NCBI GenBank assembly: GCA_947494095.1
Contig: CANLTI010000039.1
Span: 1 to 49,432 of the forward strand
Length of the DNA: 49,432 nt
Direction of reading: 5' to 3'
Origin: an uncultured Pseudomonadales bacterium
Lineage (GTDB): Bacteria; Pseudomonadota; Gammaproteobacteria; Pseudomonadales; Cellvibrionaceae
The number at the start of each line of letters is the position of its first letter. Positions within the stretch are counted from its first letter, which is position 1. The position numbers were made by a program, and so were the translations under genes. Shown piece by piece: positions 1-8,310 of this stretch. Under the pieces are notes generated by a model. The model was not told the DNA's origin and ran no database searches. It saw only the letters and a list, made by a program, of their open reading frames with translations.

Positions 1-19
1 GGCGTGAGAACCTTACATT

Positions 20-376
20 TCAACGTATATGGCGGGTCTTAGCATCTCTTTTCACCTCACTAAAGCGGAGAAGAGCCAAAGCACCGGCCTTTAAAGATTC
101 GACGGCGACATCCACATTACCATGCGCCGTAATTACCGCGACAGGCAGTGAAGGGCAATGCTGTTGAATAAAACGTACAATATCTAAGCCGCTACCGTCA
201 GGTAGACGCATATCGGTTAAACAAATATTAAAGTGTTTGCGTTCGAGTAGGGTTTTAGCATTGAGTACGTTGTTTGCTATAGAGCATTGGATATTCATGC
301 GGCTAAGGGTCATATCTAGCAGTTCACAAATATCGGGTTCGTCATCAATAATTAAGGCACTTAAGGCGTGGTTCAT
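20..376 (-). pseudogene. pilR: PilR response regulator, truncated after the receiver domain
   Basis: This encodes a CheY-like receiver domain with the acidic pocket (IIDDEPD), the phospho-acceptor Asp in LTDMRLPDGSG and the Thr in AVITAHG. It lies downstream of pilS on the same strand, so it should be PilR, the sigma-54 activator that turns on type IV pilin transcription. PilR-type proteins are about 450 residues, with an AAA+ ATPase and a Fis-type DNA-binding domain after the receiver. Here the reading stops at 118 residues. After SLKAGA, where family members continue with FDFVSKP, the sequence changes to an unrelated LALLRFSEVK tail and a stop. Positions 1 to about 80 are therefore foreign DNA or a chimeric contig end. 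The ATG at 376 is a sound start. As drawn, the protein could not activate transcription. Confidence 0.7.
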
Positions 377-537
377 AGTTACTTATCTGTGTTGTAGGTC
401 GTATAAAATAATGTAGGTCAGCTTTTGGCTTCGATGTTTGTCGAACGCGCTTTGTATTTGGGCCATGCGAGCGATGTATTATCACTATTTGAGTCCAAGT
501 TCGCGGTTTTAGTCTTTGGGCTCTTGAGTGTTGATGT

Positions 538-2172
538 TTAATTCATGCGTTGGTGGTGGGTAAAGTCGATGCGAAAGCAAGTGCGGCCTAGCGTACTGGG
601 CTTATGGCTTAGTACCGCTTGGTTTATTTCGCACAACTCTTTACAAATGTAGAGACCCAAGCCTGTACCCTCAGCATCGGTGGTAAAAAAGGGGTTAAAA
701 ATGTCTTCAAGCTCTTGTTCAGGAATACCAGGACCATTATCAATAACCTCTAAAAAAGCGGCATCGCTATTGGGGTTAAGGTTAGCACGCAAGATCACAC
801 ACTGCTGGCCAGTTGTTTTGGCGTTATAGCGGGCGCCATTGTCGCATAAGTTTGTCAGCACTTGTGATAAGTGGGAAGCATCTACGCGAACTTGTAGGTT
901 GTTGTGCTCTATGTGTAAATCAATGGTGGCTTGGCTGCCTTGCTCGTAAGTACTTTTGAAGGTGAGTAGCCATTCATTGAGTGTTAGCGGTAGCGCTTGA
1001 ATTTCTTGCCCTCGCGATATAGAAAGGGTGTTCTCTATTATTTGATTAACGCGTGCGCAGTGGCTCAGAATAATATCGAGTAGTCTTTTATCCGTGGCAT
1101 TGATTTGTGAGGACTCATTAAGGAGTTGAGATGCGTGACTAATGGCGCCGAGCGGATTGCGAATTTCATGGGCAATACTGGCAGTTAACCGTCCAAGTGA
1201 CGCGAGCTTTAATTGCTGCGCTTGCTGGGCCAGTGCACGATTATCCTCGATATATAATACCGTGCGCTGGTTGTTACCGAGAGTGAGTAACGCTGGGCTA
1301 ATACGCACTTGCTGGCCCGAGTTGAGGGTATGAATTTGTGCGGGTTTACTAATAGGGTTGGCCCGCCATTGATCAACCAAGTGCTGGAGTGATGATATCT
1401 CGGCGAGTTGTGTTTGGCGGTAGCTGCGTGATTGCGGAAGATCCATTAATTGCAGTGCCGAATCATTAATGAGTTCAATTTTCCCTTTGTTATCAATCAC
1501 GATAATACCGGTGCGCATACGGGTAATAATAGCTTGCGCTAATTTTTGCAAATGTTCAGCGTGGGCGCTATGGGTGGCGGCGGCTAAATCGCTGGTGCGA
1601 ATTTTTTCGGTTAAAAACTGAAACGTTAGTGCGGTTAAAAATAAAACCGCCCCTAATACACCGGACGAAAAAATATCTTTGTCGACGGCTTCATTGACGA
1701 TAGCTGCATAAACGCTATCGCCAATGACAATCACTGTGGCTAAAGCGGCTAGGCCTAGCGCTAGGCGCCCGTGAATAAAAATAGCTGCAATTGCTACAAA
1801 AATAATCAGTAAATAACCTAAGCCGCTGGCTACGCCACCACTTGAGTGCAATAAAACCAGCATGGTTGAAATATCAAATAATAATGAAGCGACTAAGCGG
1901 TGATGCGAATGGCGCAATTTGATTGGCTGCCAAACCACAATGGTCAGCACTGAAACGGCAATATAAATAGCTGTTGCCCAAATATAGGTGTCTTGCTCTT
2001 CAGAGCCCAGTACACTATGGGAATTACTCGTTAATTGCAGTGCCAGCAGTAAAAGGCCAATAATCACGCGGATATATTGATAAACAGCTAATAGGCGAAT
2101 ATTGTGCGAGGCGGGTTGCCCAGTTAAATGTGTGGTTTTCATGAGTACTGTAGTCGGCGTGTGCTTTGGCAC
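538..2172 (-). CDS. pilS: PilS-type membrane sensor histidine kinase
   Basis: This is the sensor kinase partner of PilR, which controls type IV pilus genes from the inner membrane. The first 190 residues or so are strongly hydrophobic, with about six membrane segments. A PAS-like domain follows (IIVIDNKGKIELINDSA, about 220-310). The dimerisation/phosphoacceptor box SIAHEIRNPLG carries the phosphorylated His at residue 335. The ATPase domain has the N box (LCDNGARYN), G1 box (DNGPGIP) and G2 box (GTGLGLYICKEL). At 544 residues it is full length. The start is taken as GTG at 2172, because AGGGAAC lies just upstream of it and the next in-frame ATG (2142) has no ribosome binding site. The gap to pilR is 161 bp, longer than is usual for this pair. 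The kinase looks intact while its partner is broken. Confidence 0.88.
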   Translation of the reverse strand: MPKHTPTTVLMKTTHLTGQPASHNIRLLAVYQYIRVIIGLLLLALQLTSNSHSVLGSEEQDTYIWATAIYIAVSVLTIVVWQPIKLRHSHHRLVASLLFDISTMLVLLHSSGGVASGLGYLLIIFVAIAAIFIHGRLALGLAALATVIVIGDSVYAAIVNEAVDKDIFSSGVLGAVLFLTALTFQFLTEKIRTSDLAAATHSAHAEHLQKLAQAIITRMRTGIIVIDNKGKIELINDSALQLMDLPQSRSYRQTQLAEISSLQHLVDQWRANPISKPAQIHTLNSGQQVRISPALLTLGNNQRTVLYIEDNRALAQQAQQLKLASLGRLTASIAHEIRNPLGAISHASQLLNESSQINATDKRLLDIILSHCARVNQIIENTLSISRGQEIQALPLTLNEWLLTFKSTYEQGSQATIDLHIEHNNLQVRVDASHLSQVLTNLCDNGARYNAKTTGQQCVILRANLNPNSDAAFLEVIDNGPGIPEQELEDIFNPFFTTDAEGTGLGLYICKELCEINQAVLSHKPSTLGRTCFRIDFTHHQRMN

Positions 2173-2300
2173 TGAAAAGGTTCCCTGCAGGTGAGGGGGC
2201 GGGCAATTGTGATACTGAGGTGGTCAATACCGTGGGTTATTATAAGTGCTTGTATCTTTTGCGTGGGTTGCTTTAGGCCTTAATCCATTAATTTAATGGT

Positions 2301-2349
2301 TTGTCACTTGTCACTTGTCACTTGTCACTTGTCACTTGTCACTTGCCAC
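2301..2349. repeat. Seven tandem copies of a 7-bp unit (TTGTCAC)
   Basis: Six perfect copies of TTGTCAC are followed by one variant copy, TTGCCAC. The array sits in the 419-bp divergent spacer between pilS (minus) and nadE (plus). A 7-bp unit shifts helical phase with every copy gained or lost, so copy number could change promoter geometry. The rest of the spacer (2173-2300 and 2350-2591) shows no other structure I can support. Confidence 0.9.
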
Positions 2350-2591
2350 TATAGCGTCTCGAAATTGAGCGCCATGGGAGTATCAGGATGCTTTTGTTAT
2401 TGCTGATGTGTTTGTTAATGCGTTATCACCCAACAGTTGCATCTTTTTTATTATTTGTACTTTGCTTTCAGGGCGATTTCCACCAAAATAGCGCATCTTG
2501 ATGTTTTGATTGGTTGTTTTTTAACCTAGCAAGCATCAATTACAGTTTATTACCGGTTAACTGCCGGAGCATACTCGAGGTGTAAGTATAG

Positions 2592-4220
2592 ATGTCAATG
2601 TTTGTCACTGCGTTAGCGCAAATTAACCCACTCGTGGGTGATATTCCCGGTAATACGCAGTTAATTATACAGGCGGCCGAGCGGTCAAAAAATGAACTTG
2701 GTGCGCAGGTGGTGGTATTCCCGGAGCTGACATTAACCGGTTATCCCCCCGAGGATTTATTGCTGCGCCCGAGCCTTAAGCCGCGTATAGAGCGTGCCCT
2801 TGAGGTGCTGAAAACGCATAGTCAGGGTATCGCTTTAGTCGTGGGTTACCCTAAGCAAACGCCGACAGGTCTAATGAATATGGCCGCTATTATTTATAAT
2901 GGCCGCCTATTGGTAGAGTATGCAAAGCAGCATTTGCCCAATTACCAAGTGTTTGATGAAAAACGCTATTTTGTTGAGGGCCAAAATATTGCCTGCGCTG
3001 AAATTGAGGGCATCAAGGTTGCCCTGACAGTTTGTGAAGATATTTGGCATGATGGCCCTGCCGAGCAGGCCAAAAAAGCCGGTGCTGATGTAATTTTTAA
3101 TTTAAATGCCTCGCCTTTCCATGTTAATAAACAAAGTGAGCGCGAGCAGCTGATCGCCGAGCGCGCTGTGCAAGCGGGTATACCAATTGTGTATGTTAAT
3201 CAGGTGGGCGGGCAAGACGAGTTAGTCTTTGATGGCGGCTCTATGGTGGTTAACAGTTGCGGTACATTGGTTCATCGAGCGCCTTTATTTGCAGCGTCTT
3301 TAACGGCAGTGAGTGCTCAATTGGGTACTGCAGGTTTACGATTTAATACCGCCGAGCTTGCCAATAGCCCAGCCTATTTGCCTAGCGTTTATCAGGCTTT
3401 AGTGACTGGTGTACGTGACTATGTGAATAAAAACCGCTTTAAGGGTGTCGTGCTTGGGCTTTCAGGCGGCATTGATTCGGCATTAACACTAGCTATTGCT
3501 GTTGATGCATTGGGTGCTGAGCGTGTTGAGGCGGTGATGATGCCGTTCAAGTACACCTCAGTGCTGAGTCAAAATGATGCCGCAGAGCAGGCCTCGCGTA
3601 TGGGTGTTCAGTACCGCTCGATCAGTATTGAGCCGATATTTAATGCTTTTAGTGCTGCACTAGCCGAAGAGTTTGAAGGCCTTGCCGCCGACACCACCGA
3701 AGAGAATTTACAAGCGCGTAGTCGAGGCGTTGTGCTGATGGCTATTTCAAATAAAAAAGGCTCATTGGTTTTAACTACGGGCAATAAAAGTGAGCTGGCG
3801 GTGGGCTATTGCACGCTTTATGGTGATATGGCTGGCGGCTTTGATGTATTAAAAGATGTTTCTAAAATGCGTGTCTTTGAGCTGTCAAAGTACCGCAATA
3901 CGGTATCGCCGGTGATTCCTCAGTCAGTGATTACACGCCCGCCTTCTGCAGAGCTGGCGCCAGATCAGGTCGATGAAGATTCGCTACCGCCGTATGAGCA
4001 GTTAGATGAAATACTGCGCTTATATATCGAACAAGATTATAGTGCTGAGGCGGTGGTTGCAGCCGGTTTTGATCAAGAAGCCGTGCATCGTATTTTGCGG
4101 TTGGTTGATATTAATGAGTATAAGCGCCGGCAAGCAGCGATTGGTCCGCGTATTACACCGCGTGGCTTTGGTCGTGATCGCCGCTACCCCATGACAAATG
4201 GGTGGCAGTTAGGGGATTAA
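2592..4220 (+). CDS. nadE: Glutamine-dependent NAD+ synthetase
   Basis: This enzyme makes NAD+ from deamido-NAD+, ATP and glutamine in the cytoplasm, the last step of NAD synthesis. Residues 1-250 form a nitrilase-fold glutaminase with the usual triad: Glu in VFPELTLTGYPPEDLL, Lys in AKQHLPNYQVFDEKRYF and Cys in LTVCEDIWHDG. Residues from about 270 on form the synthetase domain, with the PP-loop GLSGGIDSALTL near residue 291 and the TTGNKSELAVGYCTLYGDMAGG segment. The 542-residue length fits the two-domain bacterial form. The ATG at 2592 has a GAGGTG ribosome site upstream. The gene stands alone, divergent from pilS, and its 3' end faces the AraC-type gene. I see no clear terminator between the two stop codons. 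Confidence 0.95.
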   Translation: MSMFVTALAQINPLVGDIPGNTQLIIQAAERSKNELGAQVVVFPELTLTGYPPEDLLLRPSLKPRIERALEVLKTHSQGIALVVGYPKQTPTGLMNMAAIIYNGRLLVEYAKQHLPNYQVFDEKRYFVEGQNIACAEIEGIKVALTVCEDIWHDGPAEQAKKAGADVIFNLNASPFHVNKQSEREQLIAERAVQAGIPIVYVNQVGGQDELVFDGGSMVVNSCGTLVHRAPLFAASLTAVSAQLGTAGLRFNTAELANSPAYLPSVYQALVTGVRDYVNKNRFKGVVLGLSGGIDSALTLAIAVDALGAERVEAVMMPFKYTSVLSQNDAAEQASRMGVQYRSISIEPIFNAFSAALAEEFEGLAADTTEENLQARSRGVVLMAISNKKGSLVLTTGNKSELAVGYCTLYGDMAGGFDVLKDVSKMRVFELSKYRNTVSPVIPQSVITRPPSAELAPDQVDEDSLPPYEQLDEILRLYIEQDYSAEAVVAAGFDQEAVHRILRLVDINEYKRRQAAIGPRITPRGFGRDRRYPMTNGWQLGD

Positions 4221-4283
4221 CGCCTAGCAGTCGCTCATCTACCCGGCGTAGCTTATAAGCTCCTCACTCTCAAGTGCTAAACC

Positions 4284-5501
4284 TTATGATGAGGGCGTTT
4301 TTGTTGGCCCATATTGTTGGCGATATTCGCTCGGTGACATATGGGTAATGCGTTTAAAAAATCGTTGAAAAGCCGATTGACTATTAAACCCTGCCATAGA
4401 CAAAATATCGCTGATAGGGGTTGTGGCATGCTTAGGGCTCGCAAGGAGTGTTTTTGCCTCATTGACGCGATGGGTGTTGATAAACTCAAAAAAGTTTTGT
4501 TCAAAATGCTGATTGAGCACTACCGATACTTCACGAGCAGATCGCCCCAGTAAATGCGCAAATTGCTCGGCGGTTATATTGCTTTGCAAGTAAGGTTTTT
4601 GTTGCAGCGTAAGGTTTTGAATGCTTTGAGCTAAATCGTTTAGTGCTTTGTGTGCGTGAGTGGTTTTAGCCGGCAGTGCGTTGCTTGGCTCGCTAGCGGG
4701 TAAGGTGGCTTTTTTGGTGGCATTTACAGCGCGAGCAAGTTGCTGCTGGGTCACAGAAATGTTGTAGCTAAAAAGTACTAGTAATAAAATAAAGGCTAAA
4801 TAATTATTGGCAATACCTAGGTGGTCAATAGAGTGAATAAGTTGCCAAACCGTAACCAGCGCATAGCCAAATAGTTGGCTAAAAAACTCCCAGCTCCAGT
4901 ATCCGGCATAACCAATACACAGCATACTTAGCCAGTTTTTGCCTAAAGCATAGTCGTTTGAATAGTAGCTTTGCATGATGGTTGAGGCTGAAATAGCAAC
5001 GGGAATACAGGCTAAAGCATAAAGTGCGGGTATGCCTTTCATGAGCAGCCACGCATAATGAAGTAGCCTTTGATTATGGCTAGACTCTAAGCCTTTTGCC
5101 TGATCTAGGCTTATACCAAGTGCCAATATGAGTCCTATTATAAAAAAAGGCGCGCCAAGGTGCATAAGGTGCTGTTTTTTGTGCTTAAAGTGGGTTCGGG
5201 TGAGCGCACAGACATACAAAAATAAAGCAGGGCCCTTAAGAAGACTACTTAAGGTGATGATAACAAGTACCGATAAGTCAGCCGCTTGGCTTGATAACTC
5301 AATGTGAGTATTCCACATAAGTAAAGTAGCAATAGCGTGTAGTAGCAAACAAATGAAAAAAATCGTTAAATAATGTCGCGCAGTCGTGTTTTTGGTGGGT
5401 GTGAGCGCCTGCATTACGAGCATGACAGCTGTGGCGATGGCTGTGCTGATAACAACTAGATCGTGTAAATTAAACAGCGGTGCTTTAAATAAGTCTTCCA
5501 T
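4284..5501 (-). CDS. Membrane-anchored AraC-family transcriptional regulator
   Basis: The N-terminal two thirds (about residues 15-245) carry six or seven hydrophobic segments, and the C-terminal 100 residues are an AraC/XylS double helix-turn-helix. The first HTH is in the segment with FAHLLGRSAREVSVVLNQ, and the second in ISDILSMAGFNSQSAFQRFFKRIT, followed by the conserved MSPSEYRQQ. A linker rich in Ala, Thr and Lys (about 250-300) joins the two parts. Proteins of this layout are thought to sense an envelope or small-molecule signal through the membrane part, but no ligand can be named from the sequence. No regulated partner is obvious next to it. The ATG at 5501 has no strong Shine-Dalgarno sequence, so the start is less certain than the frame. 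Confidence 0.82.
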   Translation of the reverse strand: MEDLFKAPLFNLHDLVVISTAIATAVMLVMQALTPTKNTTARHYLTIFFICLLLHAIATLLMWNTHIELSSQAADLSVLVIITLSSLLKGPALFLYVCALTRTHFKHKKQHLMHLGAPFFIIGLILALGISLDQAKGLESSHNQRLLHYAWLLMKGIPALYALACIPVAISASTIMQSYYSNDYALGKNWLSMLCIGYAGYWSWEFFSQLFGYALVTVWQLIHSIDHLGIANNYLAFILLLVLFSYNISVTQQQLARAVNATKKATLPASEPSNALPAKTTHAHKALNDLAQSIQNLTLQQKPYLQSNITAEQFAHLLGRSAREVSVVLNQHFEQNFFEFINTHRVNEAKTLLASPKHATTPISDILSMAGFNSQSAFQRFFKRITHMSPSEYRQQYGPTKTPSS

Positions 5502-5691
5502 TGTACATATGTCGTTATTTTGTTTGAGTTTTTTGAGCCCTATTATGTCTTAGTTAAACCTGAGACATCTAGTGTAATTGGCGCGTTTGTGGGCGTAAAC
5601 CCCAATTTTAGTTAAAAGAGCAAACTGGCACGACCACTTTACCATTAAACATTAACCTAGCAGACACAACAGATAAGCTAGGGTTAGATTG

Positions 5692-6570
5692 ATGCAAACC
5701 ATAAAGACCACACAAGTAAAGTACGATGCGAGAAAACTGAGCAATAGCGAGCAGGCCTTATTAAGGCAGATGGCTGTTGAGCGTGTATTGGCCGGAGAGC
5801 CTGTTACGTCAGTCACGCGTGCTTATGGTTTGGGCGATAAAACCTTGTATAAATGGCTGCGTATTTACAAGAGTGAAGGCGCGCAGGTGCTCTCGCAAAC
5901 GGCTAAACAAGGCCGCCGCCGCCAGCTCACCGAAGAGCAACTGTTGCAGGTGGTTGACTGGTTGATTGCCACGCCGGGTCATAATTGGTCCCGTGCGCAG
6001 TTGTTGCAAAAAATACATGCTGAGTTTGGCGTAACCTGTAGCGCAACAACTCTCGGGCGCTTAATGGCCTCTTGTGGTTTAAGGGCGCCGCAATTTAGCG
6101 GGCCTTATAGTTGCTATATGGCGGGTTGCTGGATTCAGCAAGATGACACGCTAATGAAAAGCGTTGTGCGTCGCAAAAAAGCGGAGCGAGTTAGCTTAGT
6201 GCCTGTTGTACTAACCGAACCCGGTGGGCGCGAATATTGGCAAGGCTGGACTGCGTTTGGTGCGCGCGGAGGCGTCACATTGTTTCCTCATGGTGATTTT
6301 TTGTCAGCGTTAACATCCCTTAATGGCGTGGGCGGCTCTTATGTGGTGGTGGCCGATATTGCTGCACCCAGTACCAGTGACTGGCTCTCTCAAATAGCGA
6401 GTTTAAAAAACATTACAGTCATGCTGGTCGCGCAGCCTGTGCAAGCGCTCGAGGAGGCTCCGTCTGTAGTGCAAGATGAAGCACAAAATGGAGCACAAAA
6501 TGGAGCGCAAGATAAAGTACACGGTGAGACGCAAGGTGAAGCGCAAGAGGCTTTTACTGAAGGCGTTTAA
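5692..6570 (+). CDS. IS630-transposase-like protein, degenerate DDE region
   Basis: Residues 15-65 form a transposase-type helix-turn-helix (RVLAGEPVTSVTRAYGLGDKTLYKW), and residues 80-130 resemble the winged helix that follows it in IS630 transposases (QLLQKIHAEFGVTCSATTLGRLM). The region 140-250 keeps the order of the DDE core but not its chemistry. WIQQDDTLMKS stands where the first Asp-Glu is expected, VVVADIAAPSTSDWL where the DNxxxH motif is expected, and VMLVAQPV where the last strand is expected. A C-terminal tail (about 255-293) is built of imperfect AQ/GA/QDE-type repeats. No terminal inverted repeats were found around it. It may be a relic or a domesticated DNA-binding protein. The ATG at 5692 is preferred to the adjoining TTG at 5689. 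Confidence 0.6.
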   Translation: MQTIKTTQVKYDARKLSNSEQALLRQMAVERVLAGEPVTSVTRAYGLGDKTLYKWLRIYKSEGAQVLSQTAKQGRRRQLTEEQLLQVVDWLIATPGHNWSRAQLLQKIHAEFGVTCSATTLGRLMASCGLRAPQFSGPYSCYMAGCWIQQDDTLMKSVVRRKKAERVSLVPVVLTEPGGREYWQGWTAFGARGGVTLFPHGDFLSALTSLNGVGGSYVVVADIAAPSTSDWLSQIASLKNITVMLVAQPVQALEEAPSVVQDEAQNGAQNGAQDKVHGETQGEAQEAFTEGV

Positions 6571-6598
6571 GAGTGCACGATATAAGGTGCCGGGAATT

Positions 6599-6635
6599 AG
6601 GCCTATTGATAACCCTGCGTTATAGCAATAGGCCT
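6599..6635. terminator. Bidirectional hairpin between convergent genes
   Basis: AGGCCTATTG (6599-6608) and CAATAGGCCT (6626-6635) are perfect 10-bp inverted arms around a 17-nt loop. The hairpin lies between the stop of the IS630-like gene and the MOSC gene, and it covers the last codons and stop of the MOSC gene. No long T-run follows, so termination is likely but not certain. Confidence 0.55.
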
Positions 6636-7111
6636 TGGTAAGGTTGCGGCGTTAACGTCATGGCATCACCGAGTTTGATGTACCCGCCATTGATCACCTT
6701 ACAGCACACCCCTGCGGTTAATGCTGGCGTCAGTAGAGCCTGTAACCCCTTGAGGCGTCGATCCATTTTGATGCAAGGATTGCATGGCTGAGTAATTTCT
6801 AAAATACATGACCCTATACTGATCGTGCTGCCAATATCGGTTGTGCTAAATACTTTATGGCTGATCAGTAAGTTTGCTCGGCGGTTTAGCCAGCTAAAGG
6901 CATAAGGCGGTAGTGTTGGCTGCAGAGCCTTTAATTGACGACATACCTGCAACCAGCTAACTTCACTGAGTACCGTAACTTGTCGCAAAGAAGGTTTGCC
7001 GCGTGCATCACGGGCTACACCCTCATTAACAGTGACTACCGCATGGTTGAGTGTTTGCATAGGCGCATGTTGATAAGCACGTACAGCAATACCTTTAAGG
7101 CTAGCCTGCAT
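6620..7111 (-). CDS. MOSC domain protein
   Basis: MOSC domains bind sulfur or molybdopterin cofactor through a conserved Cys and are found in molybdenum cofactor sulfurases and in YiiM/YuaD-type proteins. The signature is visible: RRANLLI, then IGSTISIGSCILEITQPCNPCIKMDRR with the conserved CxxC-type cysteines, and a closing GGYIKLGDAM. At about 163 residues it is a stand-alone MOSC protein of the YuaD class. The ATG at 7111 is preferred to the TTG one codon upstream. It follows the methyltransferase gene on the same strand after a 100-bp gap. The exact substrate cannot be told. Confidence 0.82.
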   Translation of the reverse strand: MQASLKGIAVRAYQHAPMQTLNHAVVTVNEGVARDARGKPSLRQVTVLSEVSWLQVCRQLKALQPTLPPYAFSWLNRRANLLISHKVFSTTDIGSTISIGSCILEITQPCNPCIKMDRRLKGLQALLTPALTAGVCCKVINGGYIKLGDAMTLTPQPYQGLLL

Positions 7112-7211
7112 CAATGTATTACCTGTATCGATAGTATTATTTGCAGCACGTGAGCGGTCCTATTTTGCGGTGTTGTTCGGTAATGTTGCTCAGTGGTGTT
7201 ATTTAGCCGTG

Positions 7212-7811
7212 TTATGTTTCGCGTTTAAAAACCAATAATTGGTTGTTTGCCGGCATGGCATTATCTTCAATGAGGGTTAAGCCCGCCTGCATAGCCAGCG
7301 CACAAATATCTTCATAATGACGAATCCCTTGCTCGGCATTACCTGTGCGCAAATGCTCATCAAAGCGGGCATTACTGGGGCTACTAAATTGACCATGGTA
7401 ATTAAATGGCCCGTATAAAATAAACAAACCATTATGCGACAGTGTGCGGCCAACCCCTTCAAGCATCGCTTGCACCGCCTGCCAAGGCATAATATGGGCG
7501 GTATTGGCGCTATAAATAGCATCCACTTGCTGGTTGGGCCAGGCACTGGTATTTACATCAAGCTCGATAGGCCGTAGAAGGTTGGCCTGAGGCTGCTCAT
7601 CGATCCATATATTAATGCCTGCATGATTGATCGCGCGGTCCGATGTTTGCCAGCGAATATGCGCCATAGCTTGAGCAAAAAACACGGCATGCTGGCCAGT
7701 GCCGGTGCCAATCTCTAAGACATTTTGCGTGTCTTTAAGCAAGCGTTGCAAGTGCGCCAATATAACGGCTTTATTATTTTCGCAGGCCTGCGAAAAAGGT
7801 TTGGTATGCAT
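7212..7811 (-). CDS. DUF938 family SAM-dependent methyltransferase-like protein
   Basis: The Rossmann glycine motif is clear (VLEIGTGTGQHAVFFAQ, about 31-47), and the DUF938 hallmarks follow: the SDR-type Asp after strand 2 (WQTSDRA), the SANTAHIM segment, and LYGPFNYHGQFSSPSNARFD. The length (199) matches the family, which is widespread in proteobacteria and related to human METTL26-type proteins. Its substrate is not known. The ATG at 7811 has an AAGGCAAC ribosome site. It precedes the MOSC gene and may be co-transcribed with it. Confidence 0.85.
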   Translation of the reverse strand: MHTKPFSQACENNKAVILAHLQRLLKDTQNVLEIGTGTGQHAVFFAQAMAHIRWQTSDRAINHAGINIWIDEQPQANLLRPIELDVNTSAWPNQQVDAIYSANTAHIMPWQAVQAMLEGVGRTLSHNGLFILYGPFNYHGQFSSPSNARFDEHLRTGNAEQGIRHYEDICALAMQAGLTLIEDNAMPANNQLLVFKRET

Positions 7812-7894
7812 AGGTTGCCTTATTTTGTTTGATTGATGTTAATGCCCTCTATTTTAACAATATTCTCATCAATTGAGCTATCAGGCGCTATGCG

Positions 7895-7956
7895 TCCAGC
7901 CCCAGCATGGGTGGCCGGAGCGTAAAGTCGTAGATGGTTTGAGCGGCCCAGTCAAT
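7895..7956. repeat. Relic of family 1 element fused to the end of module copy A
   Basis: This stretch keeps family 1 internal motifs in order: CCCCAGCATGG, an AAAGTCGTAGATGG segment, then GAGCGGCCCAGTCAAT. In the copies near 28.1 and 33.3 kb the same order runs on to the element end. Here it switches at CAGTCAAT directly into the stop codon region of the 115-residue gene, whose sequence also reads TCAAT. The rest of 7812-7951 shows nothing else I can support. Confidence 0.65.
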
Positions 7957-8299
7957 AACGCTGGTTAATAGCGTGTTCTAACAAAAACACTTTTCCATCG
8001 TCGTCATGGTTTGGGCTGGCTAAAATATCGAGTGCCCAATCATTTTGCTCACAACGCTCAAACTGCTCACCAAATACCGCAAACAGCGCCATGAGTTGAT
8101 TGACTGCGGGCTGCGTATGAATACCCAAGCTTTGCAAGTAATCGTATTGGCGCAATACCCAGTGCGCCAATTGTGCATCGCTATAGTGGCAAAAAATAGG
8201 CGCGTAGCGTTCGCGGTATTGCTGTGCTAACGCTTGCGCATTCTTCCTTTTTTGTTGCGCCTCTAGCGCGGCCATTTGTGCGTGGCTAATCTGCAACAT
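7952..8299 (-). CDS. 115-residue protein of effector module, copy A
   Basis: I do not recognise a family. The protein begins with a basic, Gln/Ala-rich helical stretch (AQMAALEAQQKRKNAQALAQQYRERY) and continues as an all-helical fold with conserved Trp and Tyr. It has no signal peptide or membrane segment. The ATG at 8299 is chosen because AAGGGG lies 8 bases upstream and this start avoids overlap with the preceding stop at 8311. Two almost identical copies lie at 10178 and 12405. In every copy it follows the 324-residue gene after 11-12 bp, so the two are translated from one message. Its position after a T6SS-type effector suggests an immunity or accessory role, which is inference only. Confidence 0.7.
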   Translation of the reverse strand: MLQISHAQMAALEAQQKRKNAQALAQQYRERYAPIFCHYSDAQLAHWVLRQYDYLQSLGIHTQPAVNQLMALFAVFGEQFERCEQNDWALDILASPNHDDDGKVFLLEHAINQRY

Positions 8300-8310
8300 A
8301 CTAAAACCCC

